Below, in pieces: positions 21,843 to 31,449 of a stretch of 64,000 bases of DNA. Both the position numbers and the translations under genes were made by a program. A model generated the notes under the pieces. That model made no database searches, was not told the DNA's origin, and saw only the letters and a list, made by a program, of their open reading frames with translations. This stretch comes from Burkholderia savannae (GTDB taxonomy: Bacteria; Pseudomonadota; Gammaproteobacteria; Burkholderiales; Burkholderiaceae). The stretch is from positions 1,488,001 to 1,552,000 of the forward strand of contig NZ_CP013417.1 in the NCBI RefSeq assembly GCF_001524445.2, written 5' to 3'. How positions within the stretch are numbered: the stretch's first letter is position 1; each line of letters starts with the position of its first letter.

Positions 21843-23063
21843 CTAATCGCCCGGCAGCGCGGCCGGGAGTAACAAGGCTGTCGCGAATCCGGGCACGGGC
21901 GGGGTGGTCCAGCGGCGCGCGCGCCCGCGGCCGAACGACTGCGCCTTGCCTGCCGTCGCGAGCGCGTCGAGCGAGCGCTGCACGGTGCGCTGGCTCGCGC
22001 CGAGCGCGAGCGCGAGCGCCGAGCTCGACCACGACTCGCCGTCGGCGAGCAGGGCGAGCACCGCCGCGTGCGCGTCCTCGACCGGGCGCGCGAGCACGGC
22101 CACGTCGCGCGCGCGGCGCGGCGTCAGCGCGAATCCTCGCTTCGTCGCATGAATGTCGGCGAGCGCGCCGAGCATCGCGCGCAGCCGTCCGATTTCGACG
22201 CGCAGGCGCGCGCGATGCGTTTCGTCCATGCGTTTCGCGCGGAACGCGCGGGCGACGAGCGCGTCCCGCGGCACGTCGCCCGGCCAGGCCTCGCCGAGCG
22301 CGCGCGCCAGCGCGAACAGCACGGGACGTCTCGCGAGCGAGACCGTCGCGCGCGCATCGCGCACGACGTGGCGGCACGCGTCGACGACGAGCGATTGCGA
22401 TGCGCGCCACGCTTCGACGTCGTCGAGCCGCAGCGCGCGTTCTTCGCCGCGCGCGATGAGGCGCGCCGCGGGCGCGTCGAGCACGCGCGACGCGTGCTCG
22501 ACCTCGGCCGTCAGCGCGGGAATGCCGGCCTCGCGCGCGGCGCGCCCGGCGTCGGCGAGCGCCGCGCGCGCGGTCTTCGTTCTGATCCGCCGCAGCGCGA
22601 TCCCCGCGACGATCAGCGCGTGCGTGGCTTGCAAGGCGGGCGGCAAGGTGGCCGGATCAAGCGCGGCGAGCGTGCGCTCGGCTTCGTCGAGGCGGCCGAT
22701 TAGCAACAGGCGCCGGACTTCGAGATAGCGCGCATGCGCGGCGTTCGCGCGGTCGCCGTGCGCCTCCAGCGTCGTGCGCGCGGCTTCGAGCGCCTTCTCG
22801 GGCCAACCGAGCTCGCGCGACGCGAGCGCGATCTCGGCTTCGGCGACGACGCATCGCGCGCGGGCGACGGCTTCCTTCGCGCCGAACGCGCGGGCCGCGC
22901 TTCGCACGAGCGCCTTCGCCCGCGCGAAATCGCCGAGCTGGGCCATCGCGATGCCGCGCAGCGCGAGCGCGGGCGCGTCGTCGCGCAACGCGACGCGGTT
23001 CAGCGCGCCGAGCGGATCACCCGCCGCGAGCGCGCGCGCCGCGGCCGTGATCAGCGAGTCCAT
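21843..23063 (-). CDS. HTH regulator with TPR-like N-terminal domain
   Basis: A 406-residue protein, Ala/Arg-rich. Residues about 1-200 are helical repeats resembling tetratricopeptides, and about 330-385 contain a winged helix-turn-helix (SSSALALALGASQRTVQRSLDALATAGKAQSFGRGRARRW). The middle (about 210-320) resembles a bacterial transcriptional activator region. It starts 131 bp from the divergent DUF899 gene, which is a natural candidate target, and lies 33 bp upstream of the beta-propeller gene on the same strand. The specific signal is unknown. Confidence 0.75.
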   Translation of the reverse strand: MDSLITAAARALAAGDPLGALNRVALRDDAPALALRGIAMAQLGDFARAKALVRSAARAFGAKEAVARARCVVAEAEIALASRELGWPEKALEAARTTLEAHGDRANAAHARYLEVRRLLLIGRLDEAERTLAALDPATLPPALQATHALIVAGIALRRIRTKTARAALADAGRAAREAGIPALTAEVEHASRVLDAPAARLIARGEERALRLDDVEAWRASQSLVVDACRHVVRDARATVSLARRPVLFALARALGEAWPGDVPRDALVARAFRAKRMDETHRARLRVEIGRLRAMLGALADIHATKRGFALTPRRARDVAVLARPVEDAHAAVLALLADGESWSSSALALALGASQRTVQRSLDALATAGKAQSFGRGRARRWTTPPVPGFATALLLPAALPGD

Positions 23064-23194
23064 CGGAATCCCGCCACACTTGTCACTCCCACCGTTCGAA
23101 GCCCGCGACTAATCTACCACCACGATCACGCAACCCGCGCGCCGGTTCGCGAATCGGGCGAGCTGCGCGCGACACGAAAAAGGAGGGACGATCG

Positions 23195-23959
23195 ATGGCG
23201 ACTCACACGATTGGGACGCGCGACGAATGGCTCGCCGCGCGGCTCGAACTGCTCGATGCGGAAAAGGCGCACACGCGGCGCGGCGACGAACTCGCGCGGC
23301 TGCGCCGGGCGCTGCCCTGGGTGCGCGTCGACAAGGCGTATCGATTCGAGACCGACGAAGGACGCACGTCGCTCGCGGAGCTGTTTCGCGGCCGCTCGCA
23401 ACTGCTCGTCTACCACTTCATGTTCGGGCCCGACTACACGGCCGGATGCCCGTCGTGCTCGGCGATCGCGGACGGCTTCGACGGCTTCGTCGTTCACCTC
23501 GCGCATCACGACGTCACGCTGTCGGCGGTGTCGCGCGCGCCGCTCGCGAAGCTGCAGGCGTACCGCAAGCGCATGGGATGGACGTTTCCGTGGGCGTCGT
23601 CGCTCGACAGCGACTTCAACTACGACTTCAACGTGTCGTTCACGCAAGCGCAGCAGCGCGACGGGACCGTCGAATACAACTATCGGCGCGGCGGCCATGC
23701 GATGGACGCGACGCCCGCGCCTGCGCCCGTCGCCGAATTCGCGGCCACCTGCGGGACCGATGCGCGCACGTACGCGCGCGATCGGCCCGGGATGAGCGCG
23801 TTCGTGCTCGAGGACGGCGTCGTCTATCACACGTATTCGACGTACGCGCGCGGGCTGGACGGCCTCTGGGGCATGTACCAGTGGCTCGATCGCGCGCCGA
23901 AGGGACGCAACGAAACGGGTGTCTGGTGGCGTCGCCATGACGAGTACGGCGAGCGCTGA
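23195..23959 (+). CDS. DUF899 family thioredoxin-fold protein
   Basis: A 254-residue DUF899 protein, a predicted thioredoxin-like fold. A CPSC motif lies near residue 87 (TAGCPSCSAIADGF), placed like the redox CxxC of thioredoxins. The segment RRALPWVRVDKAYRFETDEG and the C-terminal YHTYSTYARGLDGLWGMYQWLDRAPKGRNE are family signatures. A ribosome site AGGAGGG precedes the ATG. It overlaps the DUF2182 gene by 23 bases, so the two are coupled. The substrate is unknown. Confidence 0.88.
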   Translation: MATHTIGTRDEWLAARLELLDAEKAHTRRGDELARLRRALPWVRVDKAYRFETDEGRTSLAELFRGRSQLLVYHFMFGPDYTAGCPSCSAIADGFDGFVVHLAHHDVTLSAVSRAPLAKLQAYRKRMGWTFPWASSLDSDFNYDFNVSFTQAQQRDGTVEYNYRRGGHAMDATPAPAPVAEFAATCGTDARTYARDRPGMSAFVLEDGVVYHTYSTYARGLDGLWGMYQWLDRAPKGRNETGVWWRRHDEYGER

Positions 23960-24815
23960 GGGCGCGCGCGGTCGCCGCCTGCGCGACACCGGGCGCGGCG
24001 TCGCGCGGCACGCCGCCTTCGGGCGCGCGGCGCCGGGCGTGCTCGGCGGCGCGTCGGCGCTGCTTGGGGGCGCCGTCGCGGCGGCCGCGATCGCGTGGCT
24101 CGCGTCGATGCCCGCGACGGGCGACGCGCCGATGGCCGGCGGCGGGACGATGTCGGTGATTGGCGCGCGAGTGTGCGGACGGACGTGGGCGGGCGATGCG
24201 GCGTCGTTCGTCGGCATCTGGGCCGCGATGATGACGGCGATGATGTTGCCGTCGTTCGCGCCGATGCTCGTGCGCTGCGCGCGTTCGGTCGGCTGCGTGG
24301 GCGGGATTCGGGCCCGGCTGCGGGCTGGGCTGCGGGCCGTGTCGGTCGCGGTGGGGTATGGGTTCGTGTGGATCGCGGTCGGCATCGCCGTCTATGTGCT
24401 CGGCGCGGCGCTGGCGGCGGTCGAGATGCACGTGCCGGCGCTGGCGCGCGCCGCGCCGGTCGCGCGCGGCGTGGTCGTCGCGTGCGCGGGCGCGCTTCAG
24501 TTCACTGCGTGGAAGGCGCGCCATCTCGCATGCTGCCGTGAGGCGCCGCGCCGCTGCCGCGCGTTGCCCGCGAGCGCCGGCGCGGCCTGGCGGCACGGCG
24601 TGCATTTCGGCCTTCGCTGCTGTTGCTGCAGCGCGGGCCTCACGGCGAGCCTCGTCGTCCTGGGGATCATGGACCCGCCGACGATGGCGGCCGTGACGGC
24701 CGCGATCACGGCCGAGCGCCTCGCGCCGGCCGGTGAGCGTGTCGCGCGGGGCGTCGGGTGTGTCGGCGTCGCGGCGGGCATGATCCTGATCGCGCGAGCG
24801 GCCGGGCTCGGGTGA
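23937..24815 (+). CDS. DUF2182 integral membrane protein (predicted metal-binding)
   Basis: A 292-residue membrane protein of the DUF2182 family with about six hydrophobic segments. Typical segments are WAAMMTAMMLPSFAPML near residue 97 and a Cys-rich helix GLRCCCCSAGL near 225, which may bind metal. The ATG at 23937 lies inside the end of the DUF899 gene; a GTG at 23919 is an alternative start. The DUF899-DUF2182 pairing suggests a redox protein working with a membrane partner; this is inference from overlap only. Confidence 0.82.
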   Translation: MTSTASAEGARGRRLRDTGRGVARHAAFGRAAPGVLGGASALLGGAVAAAAIAWLASMPATGDAPMAGGGTMSVIGARVCGRTWAGDAASFVGIWAAMMTAMMLPSFAPMLVRCARSVGCVGGIRARLRAGLRAVSVAVGYGFVWIAVGIAVYVLGAALAAVEMHVPALARAAPVARGVVVACAGALQFTAWKARHLACCREAPRRCRALPASAGAAWRHGVHFGLRCCCCSAGLTASLVVLGIMDPPTMAAVTAAITAERLAPAGERVARGVGCVGVAAGMILIARAAGLG

Positions 24816-25404
24816 CGCCGCAAGCGACGCGCGCGGCATCCGGCGCGGCGGGCAAGGCGCTCGCGCCGCGCTCTGCCGTCGGAGCAAATGTGGGGCATGC
24901 GCGGGGTGCTCCGGCCCGAGCGGCCGTGTATGAGCGACGGAGTCTGCGAAAGCTGCAAGGACTGCGACGGCCATGGGCTGACAGAGCCGTTTGGCCGGGC
25001 GATGGCGTGGCAGTGGTTCGCTTCGGCGTGGACGAGGGCGCGACATGGGTGCAACAGGACACGACTAGGGTACGGACAAGGGCGGGGTACGACAGGGGCG
25101 CGTCGCCCGCCCCGCCCGACTTGCGTGCCGCTTTTCGCGCGCTTATCCGTCCTGTCGCCTAGCGCCGCCGCCGCAAGCGTCGCACACGGCGCACACGGCA
25201 CGCGTGGCACGCCGGCTTCGCCCCGCGCGAACCCGCGCCCGCCGGGCCAAAACGAAACCGGATCGAAAGCGACTCGAACCGGGAGCCGAACGATTCGGGG
25301 CTCCGAACGACCGAAAGCGGCCGAAAACGGCTAAGCCGTTGTTCGTGTTGTGAAAATTAACCGGGCATCGCGTATAATTCGCTTTTGCGCCCATAGGATT
25401 TGCC
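24816..25404. other. intergenic region before guaB
   Basis: No credible gene in 589 bp. The last 60 bases are AT-rich and hold the guaB promoter. Just upstream, AACGGCT and AGCCGTT (25326-25340) form a perfect palindrome around one A. The rest is GC-rich with no structure I can interpret. Confidence 0.6.
25348..25378 (+). promoter_or_regulatory. guaB sigma-70-type promoter
   Basis: A perfect -10 box TATAAT at 25373-25378 lies 27 bp before the guaB ATG. The best -35-like hexamer, TTGTGA at 25348-25353, is 19 bp away, a little long. The promoter sits just after the AACGGCTAAGCCGTT palindrome. Confidence 0.7.
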
Positions 25405-26865
25405 ATGCGTCTGATCCAAAAAGCACTCACGTTCGATGACGTGCTCCTCGTCCCGGCGTTCTCCGACGTTCTGCCGCGCGACACCAGCCTCAAGACCCAA
25501 CTGACCCGCAACATCTCCCTGAACATGCCGCTCGTGTCCGCCGCGATGGACACGGTCACCGAAGGTCGCCTGGCGATCGCGATGGCGCAGCAAGGCGGCG
25601 TCGGCATCGTTCACAAGAACCTCACCCCCGTCGAGCAGGCCCGCGAAGTCGCGAAGGTCAAGCGTTTCGAATCGGGCGTCGTGCGCGATCCGATCACCGT
25701 TCCGCCGAGCATGAAGGTGCGCGACGTGATCGCGCTGTCGCGCCAGCATGGCATCTCGGGCTTTCCGGTCGTCGAAGGTCCGAAGCTCGTCGGCATCGTC
25801 ACGAATCGCGACCTGCGCTTCGAAACCCGCCTCGAGGAGCCGGTCAAGTCGATCATGACGCCGCGCGAGCGCCTCGTGACCGTCGCCGAAGGCACGCCGC
25901 TCGCCGAGGCGAAGGCGCTGATGCACAGCCACCGCCTCGAGCGCGTGCTCGTCGTCAACGATGCATTCGAGCTGCGCGGCCTGATGACGGTCAAGGACAT
26001 CACGAAGCAGACCGAGCACCCGGAAGCGTGCAAGGACGAGCACGGCAAGCTGCGCGTGGGTGCGGCGGTCGGCGTCGGTGCGGACAACGAGGAGCGCGTC
26101 GAGCTGCTCGTGCAGGCGGGCGTCGACGTGATCGTCGTCGATACGGCGCACGGCCACAGCAAGGGCGTGCTCGAGCGCGTGCGCTGGGTCAAGCAGAACT
26201 TCCCGAAGGTCGAGGTGATCGGCGGCAACATCGCAACCGCCGCCGCCGCGAAGGCGCTCGTCGAATACGGCGCGGACGCGGTGAAGGTCGGCATCGGCCC
26301 GGGCTCGATCTGCACGACGCGGATCGTCGCGGGCGTCGGCGTGCCGCAGATCAGCGCGATCGCGAACGTGTCGGACGCGCTGCGCGGCACGGGCGTGCCC
26401 TGCGTCGCCGACGGCGGCATCCGCTTCTCGGGCGACGTGTCGAAGGCGCTCGCCGCCGGCGCGAACGCCGTGATGATGGGCAGCATGTTCGCCGGCACCG
26501 AAGAATCGCCGGGCGACGTGTTCCTGTATCAGGGCCGCCAGTACAAGTCGTACCGCGGCATGGGCTCCGTCGGCGCGATGAAGGACGGCGCGGCGGACCG
26601 CTACTTCCAGGACAATTCCGCGAACATCGACAAGCTCGTGCCGGAAGGCATCGAAGGTCGCGTCGCATACAAGGGCTCGGTCAACGCGATCATCTTCCAG
26701 TTGATCGGCGGCGTGCGCGCGAGCATGGGCTACTGCGGCTGCAAGACGATCGCGGAGCTGCACGACAAGGCCGAGTTCGTCCAGATCACCGCGGCCGGCA
26801 TGCGCGAATCGCACGTGCACGACGTGCAGATCACGAAGGAAGCCCCCAACTATCACGTGGACTGA
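25405..26865 (+). CDS. guaB: IMP dehydrogenase
   Basis: GuaB oxidises IMP to XMP with NAD, the committed step of GMP synthesis. The 486-residue protein has the TIM barrel interrupted by a CBS pair (about 93-205, [19 protein letters not shown]). The catalytic Cys303 lies in [10 protein letters not shown], the phosphate site in [11 protein letters not shown], and the flap in [11 protein letters not shown]. It is followed by a small membrane protein gene and guaA on the same strand, a standard guaB-guaA layout. Confidence 0.98.
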   Translation: MRLIQKALTFDDVLLVPAFSDVLPRDTSLKTQLTRNISLNMPLVSAAMDTVTEGRLAIAMAQQGGVGIVHKNLTPVEQAREVAKVKRFESGVVRDPITVPPSMKVRDVIALSRQHGISGFPVVEGPKLVGIVTNRDLRFETRLEEPVKSIMTPRERLVTVAEGTPLAEAKALMHSHRLERVLVVNDAFELRGLMTVKDITKQTEHPEACKDEHGKLRVGAAVGVGADNEERVELLVQAGVDVIVVDTAHGHSKGVLERVRWVKQNFPKVEVIGGNIATAAAAKALVEYGADAVKVGIGPGSICTTRIVAGVGVPQISAIANVSDALRGTGVPCVADGGIRFSGDVSKALAAGANAVMMGSMFAGTEESPGDVFLYQGRQYKSYRGMGSVGAMKDGAADRYFQDNSANIDKLVPEGIEGRVAYKGSVNAIIFQLIGGVRASMGYCGCKTIAELHDKAEFVQITAAGMRESHVHDVQITKEAPNYHVD

Positions 26866-26871
26866 TTGCCG

Positions 26872-27528
26872 ATGAAACCGTTGCTGCGCGCCGTTCTCCT
26901 CATCGATGCCGCCTTGCTCGCCGCCTTCGGCGTGCTGTTCGTGCTGACTCCGTGGAAGGCGCTGTACGACGCGCTGCAACTCGTCACGGTCGATCCCGCG
27001 ATGATCGGCCAGGCGTTCGGCATCGCGCTTCTCGGGCTTGCGTGGCTGTCCGTGCACGCGGCCTTCAACGGCGACCTGACCGCGGGCGTCGCGCGCGCGG
27101 TCGGGCACGTGAACTGGCTGACGGGCGTCGTGATGCTCGTGTGGCTGCTCGCGATCCGCTCGCCGCAGTTGTCGTCGTTCGGTCAATTCGTGTCGGTGGT
27201 CACGGCAGCGGTGCTGCTCGTGATCGGCCTGGGCGGCGTGCGGCTCGCGGCCGCGGTGCGCAGGCGCGAAAAGACGCAGGCGATCGAGGCGCGCGTCGCG
27301 TCGAAACGCGCTGCGGAGCCGGCCGTGACGGCGCCCGCCGCCGCGCGGATCGAGCCGAGCGTGTCGCGCGCAGGCGAGCCGACCGGTGCGGCGGGCGCCG
27401 CATCGGCAACGAGCGCGAGCGCGGCGCAGGCCGTGAACGCAGGCGAGACGATCGCGGCGCCGGCCGAGCGCAAGGGCGCCCCGACGAGCGATCTCGGCGA
27501 CGCGGCGCGGCCGCCGTCGCAACCGTGA
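26872..27528 (+). CDS. small membrane protein between guaB and guaA
   Basis: A 218-residue protein with four predicted membrane helices in the first 125 residues (7-26, 42-63, 75-95, 103-123), followed by a basic stretch and a low-complexity Ala-rich tail of about 85 residues. I do not recognise a functional family. The ATG at 26872 is six bases after the guaB stop, so it is co-transcribed with guaB. A TTG at 26866 is possible but less likely as the start. Confidence 0.8.
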   Translation: MKPLLRAVLLIDAALLAAFGVLFVLTPWKALYDALQLVTVDPAMIGQAFGIALLGLAWLSVHAAFNGDLTAGVARAVGHVNWLTGVVMLVWLLAIRSPQLSSFGQFVSVVTAAVLLVIGLGGVRLAAAVRRREKTQAIEARVASKRAAEPAVTAPAAARIEPSVSRAGEPTGAAGAASATSASAAQAVNAGETIAAPAERKGAPTSDLGDAARPPSQP

Positions 27529-27655
27529 GCGGCCCGGTCTCCCCGACTGTCAGGCCGCCGCGCATCGCCGCGGCGCGACCGCCCGGATACGTATTCGATG
27601 CAGCGCCTCGTGCGCTGCTTTTGTTATTCCATTGTTCTTTTTCCCGTCCGCTGCC

Positions 27656-29275
27656 ATGCACGACAAAATCCTGATTCTCGACTTCGGTTCGCAAGTCACC
27701 CAACTGATCGCGCGGCGCGTCCGCGAAGCGCACGTCTACTGCGAGATCCATCCGAACGACGTCTCCGACGACTTCGTCCGCGAATTCGCACCGAAAGGCG
27801 TGATTCTGTCCGGCAGCCACGCGAGCACCTACGAGGACCAACAACTGCGCGCGCCGCAGGCGGTGTGGGATCTCGGCGTGCCCGTGCTGGGCATTTGCTA
27901 CGGGATGCAGACGATGGCCGTGCAACTGGGCGGCAAGGTCGAATGGAGTGACCATCGCGAGTTCGGCTATGCGGAAGTGCGCGCGCACGGTCACACGCGA
28001 CTGCTCGACGGCATCCAGGATTTCGCGACCCCGGAAGGCCACGGGATGCTGAAGGTGTGGATGAGCCACGGCGACAAGGTTGCCGAGCTGCCGCCGGGCT
28101 TCGCGCTGATGGCGTCGACGCCGAGCTGCCCGATCGCCGGCATGGCCGACGAGTCGCGCGGCTACTACGCGGTGCAGTTCCATCCGGAAGTCACGCACAC
28201 GGTGCAGGGCCGCAAGCTGCTCGAGCGCTTCGTGCTCGACATCGCAGGCGCCGCGCCCGACTGGATCATGCGCGACCACATCGAAGAGGCGGTCGCGCTG
28301 ATTCGCGAGCAGGTCGGCGACGAAGAAGTGATTCTCGGCCTGTCGGGCGGCGTGGATTCGAGCGTCGCGGCGGCGCTGATTCACCGCGCGATCGGCGATC
28401 AGCTGACCTGCGTGTTCGTCGATCACGGCCTGTTGCGCCTGAACGAAGGCAAGATGGTGCTCGACATGTTCGAGGGCCGCCTGCATGCGAAGGTCGTGCA
28501 CGTCGACGCGTCCGAGCAGTTCCTCGGCCATCTCGCGGGCGTCGCCGATCCGGAGCAGAAGCGCAAGATCATCGGCCGCGAGTTCGTCGAGGTGTTCCAG
28601 GCCGAGGCGAAGAAGCTGACGAACGCGAAGTGGCTCGCGCAAGGGACGATCTATCCGGACGTGATCGAATCGGGCGGCGCGAAGACGAAAAAAGCGACGA
28701 CGATCAAGAGTCACCATAATGTCGGCGGTCTGCCGGAGACGCTCGGCCTGAAGCTGCTCGAGCCGCTGCGCGATCTGTTCAAGGACGAGGTGCGCGAGCT
28801 CGGCGTCGCGCTCGGCCTGCCGGCAGAGATGGTGTATCGCCATCCGTTCCCGGGCCCGGGCCTCGGCGTGCGGATTCTCGGCGAGGTGAGGCGCGACTAC
28901 GCGGAGCTGCTGCGCCGTGCGGACGCGATCTTCATCGAAGAGCTTCGCGGGACGTTGGCGACCGAGCAGGACGCGGCGGCGGGCCTTTGCGAGCCGTCGC
29001 AGGTCGGCAAGAGCTGGTACGACCTGACGAGCCAGGCGTTCGCGGTGTTCCTGCCGGTGAAGTCGGTCGGCGTGATGGGCGACGGCCGCACGTACGACTA
29101 CGTGACCGCGCTGCGCGCGGTGCAGACGACCGATTTCATGACCGCGCACTGGGCGCACCTGCCGTATGCGCTGCTCGGCCGCGCGTCGAACCGGATCATC
29201 AACGAAGTGCGCGGGATCAACCGGGTCGTGTACGACGTGTCGGGCAAGCCGCCGGCGACGATCGAGTGGGAGTGA
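27656..29275 (+). CDS. guaA: GMP synthase (glutamine-hydrolysing)
   Basis: GuaA aminates XMP to GMP using glutamine and ATP. The ATG at 27656 begins [21 protein letters not shown] and gives 539 residues. The class I amidotransferase domain has Cys81 in [10 protein letters not shown] and a His/Glu pair in [10 protein letters not shown]. The ATP-pyrophosphatase domain has the PP-loop [11 protein letters not shown] near residue 228, and the C-terminal dimerisation domain ends KPPATIEWE. It completes the guanine branch begun by guaB. Confidence 0.98.
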   Translation: MHDKILILDFGSQVTQLIARRVREAHVYCEIHPNDVSDDFVREFAPKGVILSGSHASTYEDQQLRAPQAVWDLGVPVLGICYGMQTMAVQLGGKVEWSDHREFGYAEVRAHGHTRLLDGIQDFATPEGHGMLKVWMSHGDKVAELPPGFALMASTPSCPIAGMADESRGYYAVQFHPEVTHTVQGRKLLERFVLDIAGAAPDWIMRDHIEEAVALIREQVGDEEVILGLSGGVDSSVAAALIHRAIGDQLTCVFVDHGLLRLNEGKMVLDMFEGRLHAKVVHVDASEQFLGHLAGVADPEQKRKIIGREFVEVFQAEAKKLTNAKWLAQGTIYPDVIESGGAKTKKATTIKSHHNVGGLPETLGLKLLEPLRDLFKDEVRELGVALGLPAEMVYRHPFPGPGLGVRILGEVRRDYAELLRRADAIFIEELRGTLATEQDAAAGLCEPSQVGKSWYDLTSQAFAVFLPVKSVGVMGDGRTYDYVTALRAVQTTDFMTAHWAHLPYALLGRASNRIINEVRGINRVVYDVSGKPPATIEWE

Positions 29276-29737
29276 TCCCGGTCTTTCGAGAAGCTGCCGT
29301 GAGTCGTTGAAGTGCCGGGGCTCGTGCCGCACGATGGCTGTCGGCGGCCATTGCCCCGTCGGTATCTTGCGTTGGCCGCAACGCCGAGGAAGGTTCTCGG
29401 CGGTCGAAAGCAGCGAGAGACGCCGCGATTGCGGCTGTCGAGAGTTTCGGCGATACGACTGGCCGCCGCCGACGCGCTGCAACGTGCGCATGGCCTACGG
29501 CGCGCGGCTCATGCGCACGAGCGTCGTTGATCGAAACCGCTTGTGCGCGCTTTTCGGAGACGCTTGTCGACCGAGATCGATCCGGCCGATTGATGAGGCG
29601 AGTGTTGTGCAACGAGGCGAAGGCGTCCGGAGCGCCGGCAGCAACCTCCCTGTCAGCGAGTTCGTTCGGTGCAGCCGCGTCTTCGCCATCGCTGACGGAG
29701 AAGGCGTGCGCCCCGGCTCGTCTTGCCGACGCTTGTC
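29276..29737. other. intergenic region after guaA
   Basis: Between guaA and the convergent metallo-beta-lactamase-fold gene. I find no gene, tRNA or clear terminator in these 462 bp. Local composition is slightly less GC-rich than core genes. Confidence 0.55.
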
Positions 29738-30508
29738 TCAGAAAACGTACGCCTGTCCGTCTTCCGGAACGAGCAGGCGGTCCGTCATGCCTTTCTCCCT
29801 GGAGAATTCGCGCAGCGCTTGTCGCGTCAATGCGGCGTGATTCACCGCTTCCATGTGACTCGCGATCAACGTGGCCTGCGGCGCCGCGCGGTGGACTTCG
29901 TAGACGTCTTCCTTGCCCATGATGATTGCACCGAGGCCGACGACTTGTGCGTCTCCGCTGTTCACGATGACGACGTCCGGTCGGAAGCGCTTCAGGTTCT
30001 GTTCCACGTGCTTGTTCCAGACCGTGTCGCCGGCCAGGTAGAGCGTCTTTTCGTCGGCGTGCCTGAACACGACGCCGCAGACTTCGCCCAGCAGCTCGCC
30101 GATCGCGTGAATCGCATCGTCCGTGCCGTGTTGCCCGGGCGTCTTGACGAGCGTCACGCCGTTGTATTGGGTGCGATGCGTCAGCAGGCGGACGTCCATG
30201 AATCCGGACGCCTTCACGAGGCGGGCGTCGCGTTCGTGCTGGACGAAGACCGGCAGGCTCTTCGGCACGACGGACTTCGCCGTTTCGTCCCAATGGTCCG
30301 GATGCGTGTGGGTGACGATCACGGCGTCGACGTCGAGGATCGCGTCCATGGCGATCGGCAGTTCGACGGTCGGCCATTTCAGGTGGCCGTTCACGGTGCC
30401 CTCGAGCCCGGGGTAGGTGCCCTTGGAAGCAAGCATCGGATCGACGAGAAACCTCGTGCCGGCATATTCGATCAGGACCGTCGCATTGCGTACTTGCCGG
30501 AATTTCAC
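29738..30508 (-). CDS. metallo-beta-lactamase fold hydrolase (UlaG/UPF0173-like)
   Basis: A 256-residue MBL-fold protein. I place the start at GTG 30508 because AGGAG lies six bases upstream and the product begins MKFRQVRNATVLIEYAGTRFLVDPM, as in UlaG-like lactonases; an upstream ATG would add 15 unconserved residues. The zinc motif HTHPDHWD is near residues 66-73 and further ligands are likely in GQHGTDD and LAGDTVW. A perfect palindrome, GTACCGATCGGTAC, lies 30 bp upstream. The substrate is unknown. Confidence 0.88.
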   Translation of the reverse strand: MKFRQVRNATVLIEYAGTRFLVDPMLASKGTYPGLEGTVNGHLKWPTVELPIAMDAILDVDAVIVTHTHPDHWDETAKSVVPKSLPVFVQHERDARLVKASGFMDVRLLTHRTQYNGVTLVKTPGQHGTDDAIHAIGELLGEVCGVVFRHADEKTLYLAGDTVWNKHVEQNLKRFRPDVVIVNSGDAQVVGLGAIIMGKEDVYEVHRAAPQATLIASHMEAVNHAALTRQALREFSREKGMTDRLLVPEDGQAYVF

Positions 30509-30537
30509 GGGGCACTCCTTTTGTCGTTTTTCATTGC

Positions 30538-30551
30538 GTACCGATCGGTAC
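30538..30551. promoter_or_regulatory. palindromic operator-like site upstream of the MBL-fold gene
   Basis: GTACCGATCGGTAC is a perfect 14-bp palindrome, 30 bp before the GTG start. TACCGATCGGTA-type palindromes are typical TetR-family operators, but no TetR gene is visible in the neighbourhood. Confidence 0.55.
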
Positions 30552-30740
30552 AAAACCAGGATAAAGATGCGCGCGTGCCAGGCATGCGCGTGTTCAGCGG
30601 AGATTCGAGAGGAGCGGCAGCAAAGACTCGTTCAGTCGCTCGATGCGAAATATCAACGGGCTTGCGGATTGCGGCATCAGAACAATGTCGGCGTGCCGTT
30701 TGCCGCGGCGACCGAGCGATGGCGGCTTCCACGACTTCGC

Positions 30741-31289
30741 TCAGTCTGCGGTGCGCGTCAGCGTCGCAGCGCGGCCGGTCAGCGCTAGCAGCACCGCTTC
30801 GACAAAAGCCGTCGCATCCGCGCGGCGTTTGGCTGCGAGGCGCTGTTCGCCGAGCGTTCTGAGCGTCGCTCCGCCGAAGTGCTCCATGATGTCCGGCAGG
30901 CGGCGCACGCTACCGCGGCTTCCCCAGCCGCCGTCGCCGATTTCGGTCGGGAAGATCCAGGCGCGCGTTCCGATTGCGTCCGCGGGCGTGCCTTCCGCGC
31001 GCGCGATGGCGGCGGTGACTTCCTTCACGAGGCTGGCTCGCGCCGCATCCGTGTATTGACCTTCCGGCACCGACGCCACGATTCGAAAGATCGGCGCGGC
31101 CGCGGGCGCGCCGGCCCAATAGACTGCCGTGGGCCGATGCACGAATATCCATGCGGCGTCGCGCACCCGCGGATCGTCGGGATCGAGATCCTCGTGACGG
31201 ATCAAGATGTCCGTCAGCTCGCGCATCAATTGCGCCTCTGCTTGCGGCGCGAGTGCGCCTTCCGGAATATATGCATCGATCATCGGCAT
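30741..31289 (-). CDS. tautomerase-superfamily protein
   Basis: A 182-residue protein with the tautomerase fold. The ATG at 31289 gives MPMIDAYIPEGALAP, leaving a proline right after the initiator methionine, which is the catalytic base of the superfamily once Met is removed. Two beta-alpha-beta units can be seen (about 1-60 and 62-125), followed by a helical tail to 182 that ordinary 4-oxalocrotonate tautomerases lack. It lies downstream of the GlxA-type regulator on the same strand. The reaction is not known. Confidence 0.82.
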   Translation of the reverse strand: MPMIDAYIPEGALAPQAEAQLMRELTDILIRHEDLDPDDPRVRDAAWIFVHRPTAVYWAGAPAAAPIFRIVASVPEGQYTDAARASLVKEVTAAIARAEGTPADAIGTRAWIFPTEIGDGGWGSRGSVRRLPDIMEHFGGATLRTLGEQRLAAKRRADATAFVEAVLLALTGRAATLTRTAD

Positions 31290-31449
31290 CGTGAATTCCT
31301 CGAGTGGTTTCAGGGCGGGCCGGCTCGTATGCCGGGCGACGTGGTTCCACTTTAGGAATGGACGCGATGTATCGGAAGTGGCGAAATCGCCATTCGGCGG
31401 GGCAATTCGGACATCGGCTGCGGCGTCGATCATCGCCGCCCACCGATGC

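Noticed and set aside
24888..25334. A 148-codon frame upstream of guaB
   Set aside because: Composition is unlike a protein, there is no ribosome site, and it runs into the guaB promoter area.
29276..29737. A tRNA or genomic island attachment site after guaA
   Set aside because: I can fold no tRNA cloverleaf here and see no integrase or direct repeats.
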